Source: Holotrichia oblita (taxonomy: Eukaryota > Arthropoda > Insecta > Coleoptera > Scarabaeidae). From it: DNA of 64,000 bases. Positions 32,994-45,255 of this stretch are shown here, in pieces. The stretch's first letter is position 1. Every line of letters starts with the position of its first letter. Location of the stretch: positions 129,569,955 to 129,633,954 of the forward strand of contig CM043018.1 in the NCBI GenBank assembly GCA_023690525.1, written 5' to 3'. The position numbers were made by a program, and so were the translations under genes. The notes under the pieces were generated by a model that saw only the letters and a list, made by a program, of their open reading frames with translations, searched no databases and was not told where the DNA came from.

Positions 32994-33960
32994 ATTATGG
33001 ATATAGTCTATACCGTCGATGAAAAGGTGCAGATTGTGAAATGGTATTTCCAAGGGCACTCATTGCAGTCCATTATAGCTCTCTTTCGAGATATGTTTGA
33101 AAATCGGCCTATTCCTTGTTTGAATACCATTCATCGCATCAAAAAAGATTTTGAAAAATTCGGCTGTGTTTCACTAGCTCTTCATAAAAAACCTCGGGTA
33201 CAAAATAATGATAATGAGGATCGCAATGTAATGATATGTGCTAGCAAGTGCTAGCGTGGAAATTAATTATACTCGAACAAAATACACAAATAAGACAAGA
33301 ACTGAATGTATTATGCGAAACTGTGAGAAGAGTCTTAAAAAAACAAAAATCACTCTTATCATGTTCAGAAGATGAATGAAATTTTTCCACATTACAATTA
33401 TGATCGCATTCAGTTTTGTTTAGACATAACTGAAAAATGTCCAGTGAATGAAGGTTTTCTTTCGAACATCCTCTTTACGGACGAATGTACATTTTTTTTA
33501 CATGGTCACCATAATCCTGCGATACTACGATATTGTTCTAGAATAAACAAACACATTGCGTATACTGCTCAAAGACAGTACCCACAAAAGGTAAATGTAT
33601 GGGTTGGGATATTAGGTAATAATATCGTTGGCCCGTTTTTTATTGATGGCATATTGAACACACAGAAATATTTAGATCTACTACAACACAATATTATTCC
33701 TTTTATACGTGGAATATCTAACGTTGTAATGGAAGACGTTTGGTATCAACAAAATGGATGCTTTGCCCATACAAGCAGGATTGTGGAGCAATATCTAAGG
33801 AATGCATTTGTGGACCAACATATTTCAAAAGGAGGCACAATCCATTGGCCTACAAGATCTCCTGATTTAGCACCAAATGACTTTTCTGTGGGGTTACTTT
33901 AAAGTCACAAAAATACGGCTTTCAAGAACAACGAGCAACTAATTTAGACGAATTACTTTT
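32994..33960 (+). pseudogene. mariner-like transposase with DUF4817-type N-terminus, broken
   Basis: The first part (to 33254) reads YTVDEKVQIVKWYFQGHSLQ and PIPCLNTIHRIKKDFEKFG, matching the DUF4817 DNA-binding region. After a broken stretch the catalytic part (33372-33902) reads ILFTDECTFFLHGHHN (first Asp), VNVWVGILGNNIVGPFF, VWYQQNGCFAHTS and WPTRSPDLAPNDF (third Asp). In the second motif the catalytic Asp is Asn (QQNGC where relatives have QQDGA), and the frame is lost right after NDF. No terminal inverted repeats were found. Part of this pseudogene is echoed about 1.43 kb downstream within the tandem array. Confidence 0.85.
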
Positions 33961-34099
33961 ATAAAAATTACGAATACTTTGTTAGCAATCACTTCCGAAG
34001 TCTTGTGCAACATACGACGTAACTTTTACCGCATCGAATTGCATATTGTTTAGAAGTAGAAGGAAGACGTTTTGAACATTTAATTTAATATGATAATAA

Positions 34100-34904
34100 C
34101 ATAAAAACTGAGAATTTTTGTTTATAAATTATTGTTTCTAAGTAGCATTTGTAATAGAGAAGAGTTCTATTTATCTACTTAATAAAAGTGTTTAATTTCC
34201 GGTTTTACTAATCCTTAACCAGTTTCTGCTGAATCAATCATTCCTAAACAAAATGTCATAAAATAATTAATTTTGTGCAACAGATTTATTATGACATTTA
34301 TATTTGAATTTGATGTCATTACGACTACAGAATACATGTTTTCACATTCTAAGACCAATAATTTTCAATCAATAAAGTCACTTTTTCATATTTTCTCTTT
34401 CTAATAAAATCCCACCTTCATAATGCTCTCTCCATGTTCGAAATCAATTCATTCTTACTAAATAATTTCTATAATAAATTCTTCTCAAAATACAATATTG
34501 TCAATTTGACATACAGTTTGAAAACCCCACCTACTTCTCCTACTCTCGGCAACCAATCACACAAACGGTGTATAATCGTAGTTTAAGTTGGAAGTCTGTA
34601 TAAGATTCATCGTTGGAAATTAATTATACCAACTAAAATGCTTTACAAAAACTGGATACTGAAATTTATTGAGTATACATAGTGATTAATTCTCATTTTA
34701 TATGGTATTATTAGCATTGTCAGTTGTTTCTATTTGTCATGAAATGTTTAGATTTATTCATGCCAACGATATTCACCTGATCTTGTTTGTTGGCTATGTT
34801 ATCATTTGTGCGTCTAAGTTTAATAGAGCACCCACAGTTTACTAGTATATTAGTATATTTTAGTTTAAAAAAAATTCTTATATCCGGTACAATTGGCTCC
34901 ACAA
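34100..34904. other. AT-rich spacer, partly echoed in the downstream array
   Basis: No gene recognised. Several 10-33-bp strings of this spacer recur in the same order inside the array at 35533-36330 (see findings). Confidence 0.6.
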
Positions 34905-36806
34905 AACTTTTTTTTAATGTGGTGGTCACCGAATAAATAAGAGCATCACGACGTTTTAATAATCCCATCCACGGTTTTTCGATTTTTATTACTTTTGAAG
35001 GTCGTAAACGGCCAGCCAAATGAATTTGATGGTTGGATATTGGTACGAGACCATCGTTGGCCAAAATTTGACCTATGGTCGGTGTTGAACACTCAGAATT
35101 AATAAGAGAATTACGACGTTTTAATTATCCCAGCCACGGTTTCTTCGATTTTTATTACTTTTGAAGGTCGTAAACGGCCAGCCAAATGAATTTGATGGTT
35201 GATATGGTACGAGACCATCATCCCAAAAATGACATTGGTCGGTGTCCAACACTCGAATTAATAAGAGCATCACGACGTTTTAATTATCCCAGCCACGGTT
35301 TTTCGATTTGGCACCAAATTACTTTTGAAGATCGTAAACGTCAGCCAAATGAGTTCGATGGTTTCATGGAACAAGACCATCATTTAGACGAAAGTATGAC
35401 CTATGGTCGGTGTCGCAATCACTCGAGTTAATAAGAGCAACACGACGTTTTAATTATCCCAGCCACGGTTTTTCGATTTTTATTGTTTTGAAGGTCGTAA
35501 ACGGCCAGCCGTTTGAATTTGATGGTTGATATGGATAATACCATAAAAACTGAGAAATATGTTTATGGTCGGTTTCGAGGCATTCGAATTAATAAGAGCA
35601 TCAGACGTTTTAATTATCCTTAATAAACGGTTTTTTTTCGTTTTTATTACTTTTGAAGGTCGTAAACGGCCTAAGCCAAATGAATTTGATGGTTGGTATG
35701 GTACGAGACCATGATGTCAAAATATAATTTATATTTGAATTTGAGGCATTACGAATTAATAAGAGCATCTAAGACGTTTTAATTATAAAGCCACGGTTTT
35801 TCGATTTTTATTACTTTTGAAGGTCGTAAATCCCAGCCAAATGAATTTGGTGGTTCCATGGTTCGAAACCATCATTCTTACTAAATAATTTCTATGGTAA
35901 ATTCGAGGCACTCAAAATTAATAAGAGCATCACGACGTTTTAATTATCCCAGCCACGGTTTTTCGATTTTTATTACTTTTGCAAGGTCGTAAACGGCCAG
36001 CCAAATGAATTTGATGGATGGTCTGGTACGAGACCATCATTCCAAATACGAAATGGTTTGTCGAAAAACTGGATACTGAATTAATAAGAGCATCACAACG
36101 TTTTAATTATCCCAGCCACGGTTTTTCGATTTTTATTACTTTTGAAGGTCCGTAAACGGCCAGCCAAATGAATTCGATGGCCAATGGTACAAGACCATCA
36201 TGCCAAAATATGACCTATGGTCGGTGTCGAGGCACTCGAATTAATAAGAGCATCACAGTTTTAATTATTAGTACGGTTTTTCGATTTTTATTACTTTTGA
36301 AGGTCGGTAAATTGGCTCCAGCAAAATGAATTCGATGGTTGGTATGGTACAAGACCATCATGCCAAAATATGACCTATGGTTGTCGAGGCACTCGAATTA
36401 ATAAGAGCAACACGACGTTTTAATTATCCCAGCCACGGTTTTTCGATTTTTATTACTTTTGAAGGTCGTAAACGGCCAGCCAAATGAATTTGATGGTTGG
36501 TATGGTACGAGACCATGATGTCAAAATATAACCTATGGTCGGTGTCGAAACACTCTGAATTAATAAGAGCATCACGACGTTTTAATTATCCCAGCCACGG
36601 TTTTTCGATTTTTATCACTTTTGAAGGTCGTAAACGGCCAGCCAAATAAATTTGATGGTTGGTATGGTACGAGACCATCATGCTCAAAATATGACAATTG
36701 GTCGGTGTCGAGCACTCGAATTAGAATAAGAGAATCACGACGTTTTAATTATCCCATCCGCGGTTTTTCGATTTTTCTTTTATTCTGAAGGCCACAAACG
36801 ACGAGC
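34905..36806 (+). repeat. tandem satellite-like array, about 163-bp monomer, about 11.5 copies
   Basis: The marker gag in taataagagcatcacgacg occurs at 34941, 35106, 35265, 35435, 35596, 35763, 35925, 36088, 36248, 36405, 36567 and 36730: spacings of 157-170 bp, mean about 163. Each unit also has ccagccacggtttttcg, gaaggtcgtaaacggcc and ccaaatgaatttgatgg. Units from 36405 on are clean; units between about 35030 and 36330 carry foreign patches. The array has no open frame through it and is not CRISPR-like. Confidence 0.95.
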
Positions 36807-39429
36807 CAATTAAAAAACAGTTGTTAGATATATCAAATAGCTTCCACCAGAGAGAATTCGGTTAATATATTGTGGATTGTAGAACATGTATTTAAAATTT
36901 ATAAGAAAACCACGATCGTATATGTTATATTGGAATTACTACAAAATTCGAAAAACATCGTTACGATAGAATTGGCTGGAAAAGTGTGGATAACTTCATT
37001 TAACCTATTATTTTTAGGAAAAAGAGCTTTGAAACCGTACCCCAGTTTTTTTCTATCTCTCACAAGTGCCCTGGAACTCTCGAAAATATACGAAAACGGA
37101 TCATTCTGAACATATGATAATATACCTATACAATAATATAATTCGAATGTAATATAACCTGATTAAATGTAATAAAGTCATTGCATAAGTACCAACTTTG
37201 CTATAAGGGGACAATAAGAAACCATTTAACATTCCTAAGCGAACACTTTATATACAGAATAGATCCAGATTTAGCGCCATTGTACTTTCTAATAAAGGTA
37301 AGCATCAGATACAGCAAGTTCTCTCCGCTTCTTGATCTTAAAGCGGTACAAACTTTAATTCGGTTTTAATTAAGAGTACAATGTTGCACTAAATATCATT
37401 TCCTATTGCGATTTTCGAAGCGGAGGCACAGACACTCTGAAAAGTTTAAAATAGAAAAAAAATATGGATATTTACTTGGAAACTGCCGTTTTCGTACCTA
37501 GACGATAGTTGAATGTAATATCGTAATACTAATTAAGTTGTACTAATAAATAAAATAGTAAACAATCCCTCAGATTGTTTTCATATGTTGAATCGCCATA
37601 ATGGAATAGAAATTAGATTTGACGGCATAGTTACAATTTGAAACTAAATACCTACATAAAAAATATTTTACTATAATCGACAATGGTGCAATATATTTAA
37701 TTGATACGTAAAGGAAAATTAATTTAATGATTATCGTACACATTATCTATGACATTTCATGTAAAAGAGAAATGATGCAATAAAAGCACTGTTAGTTTTA
37801 CCAATACAAAAAAAAAATTAAAGTTATTGGGTATCATTTTGAAACTTTATTAGTTTCAATTATTATCGTAGCGGATACGCTGTCATAAAACTAGAGCCGT
37901 GGCCGTGAATAGGATAAGGTATTGAATGGGCATTGAACTTTACATCTATTTACACGGTATGTGTCTCGAATAGTTACGTAACGAATAAAGATGGCGTGAT
38001 GATCACAATGACGTGTTTGGATCTTTGTTCGATAGCACAAATAAAATATGCAAATAAAGTTTATGTAATATCTGTCTCTTACATGCATTATTCAAAATAG
38101 TTTGAAGATACTTGTGCCTATCAAGCACTAAATTTTTCTTAAACTTGCAAATTTCCTACTTTCTGTAGTCACCTATTTTCTATATAAAGAAGATTCCTGT
38201 TGAAGTTAGTATTACATATACATACATATGTACCGCGGCGTGTTAAAACAATTGCCTAGTACTTTGCTTATGAGTTTCGATATAAATTTGATGTTGGTTC
38301 AATACATTCATAAACTTGCGCTACTATAGGATCATACTGGCGTAAAAATATGCCTATACACGCAGACAAATATTTTGTTAAAACGGACTGCTTGAAATCA
38401 GAACAATCCTGTATTTGTATATCCTCAAAATTATGCATATTGTTCTGCTATATCAAAATTATTTCCCAAGAGGATTGTTTTCAGACAAAACAATATTTTT
38501 TTATATGCGCGTAGTATTATTACAAAACAATGGAGTAGGTAAAGCTATTCTCAATGCAAGCAAGTAAAATCTATTTGTAATAAAATACATACATATAGTT
38601 TCCACGCATAACAGATTGTGTATATTTGAAATAATTTACTGTTTATACGTTTAAGGTCATATTTATGCTAAGGAGATAAAGTAATTGGCAGCGCTGAGTG
38701 TATATATGTATGTATGTATTTAAAATTCTGACCCTCAGAGTCACTATTTCAAATCTATAGCTGCAAGAACATTACTAGATATTACTGTGTAGGTGCAAAA
38801 AGAAATATTTTTAGAAGCTTTGAAATTGATAAATACTGAACGATACTTTTGTGTAGTATTTTAAAATATTATTGCATGGTATACAAAGAGTAATATAATC
38901 AGCTAAATATATACTCTAATAACTATTAAAGAGTAAATCAATAAATTTTTTGAACGACAGAGAAAATTTTATAGGAGAAGTGTTACAATTCCAGTTGTGG
39001 ATTTAAGGTGACTTTATGTCGAAGCAACTAGTAATTGACATTGGCTATTCTTAAATTTGACGAAACTAACAGTTCTTTATTTACGTAAGTACAAAAGTAT
39101 TCTTTTTACCTTTTATGTAACTTAAAAATTGTAATAAACAAGTTTTTCTCTTGGCGTGCACGGTAAGTTTTAATGCCCCATGCTTGTTGCAAAGCTTCCA
39201 CAAACTTGTGTTCGCGTCCATCTTTTAGCTTTTTTATTAGTTTCAATATAATATACAACTTGACAAATTTTGTAGAAAATATTTTTTAACATAAAACACT
39301 GTAATGCGGCGTATGATTCGTTCACATATGTATGTTTTGGTCGTGTTTTATATATTTATATGAATCAGTTATGTGTGTCTTGAAATAAATGAAATTATGT
39401 GGATAGCATTGAGAAATTATTAAATGTGA
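36807..39429. other. AT-rich sequence, nothing recognised
   Basis: Read on both strands; only short frames without family features (for example 36870-37109). No inverted or tandem structure was noticed. Confidence 0.4.
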
Positions 39430-39962
39430 ATTTTCGCCACACACGATTAAGCGGTAGAGTCAATAGATTTCTCGGCTGAATTCGGGCGCCTTGTTTGCCA
39501 GCATCAAGGGTTGAAACTGTATGTTTTATATATGTATATATATCTCCAGCCAAATCAAGTTGTAGTAACATGCCATGTCACTGTATGATCATGGTTTGAA
39601 TTACTTTGGGTTTTATTAATTATCAAAATTACATTAAACAACATATATATCATTCGGACATTATCGACACATATTACGAGCGGAACTGCTGTCTAGATGA
39701 AAAAAAAAACCTCTCCATGGAGATTTCATTACGACAGATTTAAGTTGGTGGAAAGAGCGGATGACAGGTAACCAACGAGATGATGTAATCAAATCAGTTT
39801 TTAATTTAAAGACAAATTTGCATCCAGAAGTACCTAAAGTATCTCAAAACTGTAAGAGATAGCATTGGAAAAGTGTATTAAATGTAATCCCAGATGATTT
39901 ATTCTGATTCTTTTACTTAAAAACTATCAGTTGGTAGTATTTCACATTGTTCTCTGTTTGGC
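39430..39962 (+). repeat. dispersed repeat R, uninterrupted copy
   Basis: Homologous in order to 18690-18801 plus 21536-22150. Here the join tatatatgtatatatatctccag is continuous, showing what the 18.7-21.5 kb site looked like before the MITE, mariner and solo LTR arrived. The LINE relic at 39963 follows directly, so R may be part of that LINE or a neighbour. Confidence 0.6.
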
Positions 39963-40415
39963 AAGTTGTATACAAGAGAGTACCGAAAGTATTCATCTTG
40001 GGTCCTCTATTTTCTTTACTTTACACGAACCATGTATGAACTATAGTCAACCATATAATCACATTGTATGTTAACGACACATCGACGCTACTAAAAGCTA
40101 ATAAATAATGAATTCCTCAAGAAATTACAACTGCTTTCTGCATAACGATCTGAAAATAAATATAAACAAAACATAAATTATCAAATTGTGGTATTTTAAA
40201 GAACACACTCTAGGGACAAAATAAATTTTCCTAGTGTATATACGGATAGTCAACTAAATTGGAAACTCCACATCAACTACATATTTACATGAAAAACATA
40301 AGCTTAGCTGTGACTTCGTTCCATTACCAGCTTGGTAGATAGAACGTTAAGTGTTTGTCCTCTCCGGTTTAAGATATGGAATTGTTTTCTACCGTGCATC
40401 GGTGAAGGTATTGAG
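39963..40415 (+). pseudogene. LINE reverse-transcriptase relic
   Basis: Readable in pieces across frames: VPKVFILGPLFSLLYTNHV corresponds to the GVPQGSxLGPLLFLLYxNDx motif, ITLYVNDTSTLLKA to the LYADDTSLLLKA motif (catalytic DD now ND), and YTDSQLNWKLHINYI and LRYGIVFY to the later thumb/connection region. Stops and frameshifts are frequent. The clade cannot be fixed; Jockey/I/CR1-type LINEs share these motifs. Confidence 0.75.
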
Positions 40416-43309
40416 GTATTCCACTTTTGGTTGAATACATTTTAATCAAATTAAGATAAATAATTTTTAATAAATGAAATTCACGTATATGTCACAGGTC
40501 ACAATATTATAAAAGAGAAGGTAAACTTAAAAATCCCGACCCTTATCTTAATAATTTTGACGTATGTGTGTGTAGTGTATTGGATACCCTTTCAATAATA
40601 TTTTTTAATTTGGAGTGTACAATATTATATCGCATGTCGTCATTTCGAAGATGCGTCTCTGTAAGCTGCTATCATGGTAAAGCTATGCGGAATCTCCTAG
40701 TAAATGGTCATTACTTCCTGGTTTTTAACAATATCATTATATCCAACACATTAATATTAATATATATATATAATATATATATATATATTACTTAATATTA
40801 ATAATTTCTGTAAGAGACCTTCTACAGATGTTAAACAGTAAATTAGTACTCCCTAACATATCTTGAGATACTATATAAGATTTTGAAAAACACAAAGACA
40901 TGATTAGTAATATGCAATATATGTTATTAATGTGTTGACCATTAAATTACGGGCAATAAAGTTCAAGAATACAAAATCAAATATCTTATGGGGAAAGTTG
41001 AGTTAAAGTTATATTATTAAAAAATGTGTTATCATCCGTAATCGAAAATTTAGTTTGATTATCTACAACAGTTTCGAACGCATGAATTTTTAAATACACA
41101 TGCGTTTTGAACGATTCGTTTTCACATTGCTCTTTGAAGCATATTTTTCGTAGTTTACAAATTCATAACATTGGTTGTCTGACTTAGCTTACGTACATTT
41201 TGTTCGAATTCTTTGGTCTGAGTTACAAGTACACTATTGTCAGGACTACATTTCTCGTGTGCCGAATGTAGCTTATATCACATGCTATCGTTCATTATCT
41301 AATCCACGAAGTAAGAAGATTTCAGATATGGTGACAACATGTAAATTGCTGCAATTTTTTCACTTGTAGCACGTTTCTTTAGGTACATAAGCTAAGCATG
41401 TATGTATATACGTGTATATTCGCTTTGTTATTAATCCCTACACTCAGAAAAATTGAAAAGCATCAGTGTATCACGTCATACAATCGCTGAACACTAAATA
41501 TGTTGATATATTGTTGATATATTTGTTTATTTCTTGCGATAGCACACATATCTCGTATAATAACTCTGCTGCGGTCAATGTTAAATAATATATAATTACT
41601 TTTGCAAGTAATCATACAGAAAGTATTAAAGTAGTACCAGCAATTGTTTTAATTTTGAAACATATGTGGCGAAATTATTCTCAAGAAATTGTCACTGATC
41701 ATAAAGGAAATTATTTTATGGGAAAATACTTACGAATTTTAATGTATCCTAATAACCAGACGGCAATGAATTTAGACAGTATCTATGTAACAAGTACTCG
41801 TTAATTACTTTTTATTTCTTCAAAGATCTAATCGCATTACATAGCGGCAAATATTCTAAATAATTAACAATTTTCAACGTTAACGGAATAGTTTAGAAAG
41901 AAGTCAACTTTTGACTGGATTTTATCGACCGCAGAGCTAATAAATTTACAGTTTAATTAAGACAAACGTTCTAACAAACTGAATTATTTCCCGTGTAATA
42001 ATATTTTATTATTCGGTGTCCACACGCTTTTCCCATCATTAATATACTAAATATAAATCGGGAAAAAATTGTGGACATTCCATTTCAGAAGATTGGTATA
42101 ATACGTTCAGCTCAGTTAACGTGAGTGTAACAGCGTAACAAAATAAAAGTACAGGAAAGAGATAACTGCTATAAAGAGGGAAAAGTAAAACGGAACGGGG
42201 TGTTTGAAACAGCCAGCATTGAAATTGTGATGTAATAATTCTTTAACAAAGCACGAAATCAAACAAAATAAATGTGTCAGTTGGACATTCGAATAAAAAC
42301 GTAACGTGTTTTCATTTCTGTCAATAAAAAAATTGGATTACAATTCAATTTGTAGGCCAGTATTTCAATACAACATAGATGCGTTATCTTTCCTTTGTTC
42401 CGCAGTTGATTTATAGATTAAAATGGGACAAAGTGATATTTAATGTTTCTTTGAGTCTTTTTGATTATTTAATTGCCTTTTCCAAGTATCAAGTAAATAG
42501 AAAAGTACGCAAAGTTAAGTAAATTCATTACGTGTTAGCTACTTTTGTTTAATTTAATTTTTCAGATCTGTATTTCAGTACCAAGTTATTGCCATATTCA
42601 TTATTTACTTTATTATTATTTACCTATAGTATATCGAGATAAGATGTTTGACGTGTTTTGTGTGCAGTAATTGATGACTTAATTGATTTCATTAGTGATA
42701 AATCAATTTATGTCGATCTACGGTGACAACGTTTGCTACCAAATATGTTTGTTTCTTAACTCAACTTTTGGACTAAGAGATAACCTTCGTAGAAAACAAT
42801 AGCGAGGAAATCATTTGCTTTCGGAGCACAGCCCAGTATAAAGTTGTGCGCAATATGCAATTTTTTGCTGTAACATACATTAAATTGACATAAAAAATAA
42901 ATTATAAAAATATAAAACGTAAGTTGATCCTCTATTTCAGAGTTTTTACCTTCTATTTTAACAAGCAGTTTGCCTATGTGTATGAGAATCAAACCGAATG
43001 TATGATCCAAAAAAGCAAATTCGAGACATTGCTTGGAATTAGAATAGATGTATTAGGATATGGTACCATTCTGAATTGTCAGTAAAAAGATTATGAAATT
43101 CATTATTACTTATTAAACTATGTTATATTTAGTAGAATAGCGTATTTTTCTTCAGCGAAAATTCAAAATGCTATAGCAACCTTACAGATATACTAATTCC
43201 AAACAATGTTTTGAATATATAGTCTTCTCAAAACATAAGCATTGATAAAATTGCTTGTTGGCTTGGAAGGTATTATCAATACTACTTACCGTTGAAAATA
43301 CAGAATCTA
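40416..43309. other. AT-rich sequence with one AT microsatellite
   Basis: An (AT)n tract lies at about 40759-40791. Otherwise nothing was recognised; the frames present are short and lack family features. Confidence 0.4.
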
Positions 43310-43500
43310 CTTACAAGGGAACGTTGCGAAGTGACATCTCCCGATCGGATTGAAACTTGGCAGATTTATAGAACCCCTTGCGTGGTATAAAATGCCGCTT
43401 ACCGTTTCGGCTGAGTCCCAGGTTTAGGTGGTGAAAACTGCCCCCGAAATTTCGACGATTTTCGGAATTTTTTACACCGTTACTATGAACAAAAAAAAAA
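43310..43500. repeat. candidate dispersed repeat (GC-richer)
   Basis: A compact block including ctcccgatcggattgaaact, gtttcggctgagtcccaggt and aactgcccccgaaatttcga stands out in base composition from its surroundings. It looks like a repeat consensus rather than unique DNA, but there is only one copy in this window, so the call is a guess. Confidence 0.3.
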
Positions 43501-43829
43501 TAGAAGCTTACTAAATGCCTCTTCTATAGGTCAATCAAAATAGCGAGATTTTTTCCCCGAAAAGAATGAAAAGCCTACACATACTCTCCTCTTACTTGAG
43601 ACCTTACTACAACAATCATCAAAACATCATTTTTTAAAATGTAGGCTACAACAGGTATTAGATACACACATACAGTACAGTCGTTTGATTTAAAACCGAC
43701 TCACGTCGCACACAGAAACTTTCAACATTTAACTGGATGTTTGTAGTAATAAAGCAATTTGCTTATGAACAGGTAAAATAGCTACGTAATGCGAAATGAA
43801 TGGGAAGATCGCTGCAGAAATATATTCTT

Positions 43830-44190
43830 TTTTCAGATACTTTTAATTAGGACGGTGGATTACTATTTAATACAAATTCTAACAGGGCATGGGGTGATTA
43901 GAGCGTACGTACTGCGTTTTGGAAAGGACAGGGATGCTAGCTGCATGTACTGTGGTGAGGAGGACACCGTTGAGCACACAGTCTTCCAATGTGCCAAGTG
44001 GAATCTCGTGCGAGAGAAAACGAACAACTAGCTGGGCACAAAACTTACGCCAGGAAACCTAATAGATAAACTGATATCCACCGAACAAAACTGGAAGCCC
44101 ATACACAGTATGTTTATTAAAATAATGAAGAAGAAAGAGGAGCAAGAGCGAGCACGACAAGCAGATGAGTTACATCTCCCGAACTCCTAA
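43830..44190 (+). pseudogene. R1/LOA-like LINE, C-terminal end of ORF2
   Basis: Reads YYLIQILTGHGVIRAYVLRF and then a zinc-finger-like CMYCGEEDTVEHTVFQC (C-x2-C...H-x4-C). This pairing of an LTGHG block with a CCHC motif closes the pol protein of R1/LOA-type LINEs. A TAG near 44029 interrupts, then the same frame continues (LTPGNLIDKLI, MKKKEEQERARQADELHLPN) to a stop at about 44190. Everything upstream is missing, as in a 5'-truncated insertion. Confidence 0.85.
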
Positions 44191-44362
44191 TCCTGGTACC
44201 AGTACTGGGGACGGGAGACGTAGGGAGCTATAGGAAGAAGAGAAGCCCAATCACCCCGAAGCATGTCACTAAAGGCGATTCCGGGGCGACACAAAATCTT
44301 ATAAAGGGGCGGTTCACAGGGCCACTTGTCAGCCTGCGGGCTGACTACGTCCTACGGAAAAA
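44191..44362 (+). other. 3' untranslated region of the R1-like LINE
   Basis: A GC-richer tail after the ORF2 stop (ggtaccagtactggggacgg, ggggcggttcacagggccac), returning to AT-rich DNA after about 44362. The exact 3' boundary is not marked by a clear poly-A. Confidence 0.5.
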
Positions 44363-44920
44363 AATATCTGCATTATTACCTAGTATAGAGTTTGCCACAC
44401 CCATTAGCATTAATGACATATAAACGCAAATAAAATAATTATTGTATTTCTTCTTATACGTACTTAACTGAATTTAATAATATGTTACAAATCAATTTTA
44501 GAACCATAAGAAAAATTATTTATTAAAGCGGATAGACAGGAATCTATGTTCATCTTAAGTCTGTTTCGTTAAAAACACCGATTTTATTCTAGAATTAATA
44601 ATAAAACACAGTAAACAGATAATAATTTGTTTCAAATAATAAATAAGGTACCTAAACGAAAAGGCAGTCAAACTGAAAAGAAATTAATACACAGAAGAAA
44701 CGTTTTAATTATTAGTTGGTCCTGAAGGACATTTTCTGCATCATCATGCGAACATGTACATGTAATTTCTAAAATTACATAAATACTTAGAAATATAGTG
44801 AAATTGTATGCGATAGCGATTTAACTATATGTTAAAATCGCATTAAGAAATTATCGGTTTAGGAATTTATAAGTGATCCCTTGAATATGAAATAGGATTT
44901 GATACAAAAATATATTGTAT

Positions 44921-45255
44921 ATAATAATAATAATCATAATAATAATGGAAATAGTGCCTCAAAAACTCAGGTATGCGGTCTGACCGCGCTTCTTAGGTTG
45001 TACGGTCGAGTACTTCCCTGCCAATACTATTACGGATGGGTTTTTATCAACATATCCGCACCACTTATGGTGAACGCTTTACAATTCTTCTAAAGGACTG
45101 GTCTAAATTGAACATCAAGTTGGCGACAATATTGAATCGAAGGGTCTTCCTCATCAGAGGCAAGAGAGAGAATATCACTCCCATACAGACTGCATACCTG
45201 AGTTTTTGAGGCACTATTTCCTACGGTGTACGGTCGAGTACTTCCCTGCCAATAA
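44921..45255. repeat. small inverted-repeat unit between ATA/ATT microsatellites
   Basis: ggaaatagtgcctcaaaaac at about 44946 is mirrored by tttttgaggcactatttcc at about 45213-45231. The string gtacggtcgagtacttccct occurs directly at about 45000 and again at 45229, just before an (aat)n run. It could be a small foldback element next to the LINE 3' tail. Confidence 0.5.

Noticed and set aside
34720..35064. 114-codon minus-strand frame running from the spacer into the first monomer
   Set aside because: It ends inside the satellite array, has no family resemblance, and its C-terminal half is AT-rich spacer; the monomer length of about 163 bp is not a multiple of three, so the array cannot keep it open.
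34905..36806. CRISPR-like repeat-spacer structure
   Set aside because: Units are contiguous near-identical monomers of about 163 bp without short repeats separated by unique spacers, and the genome is eukaryotic; the odd patches come from one colinear upstream region.
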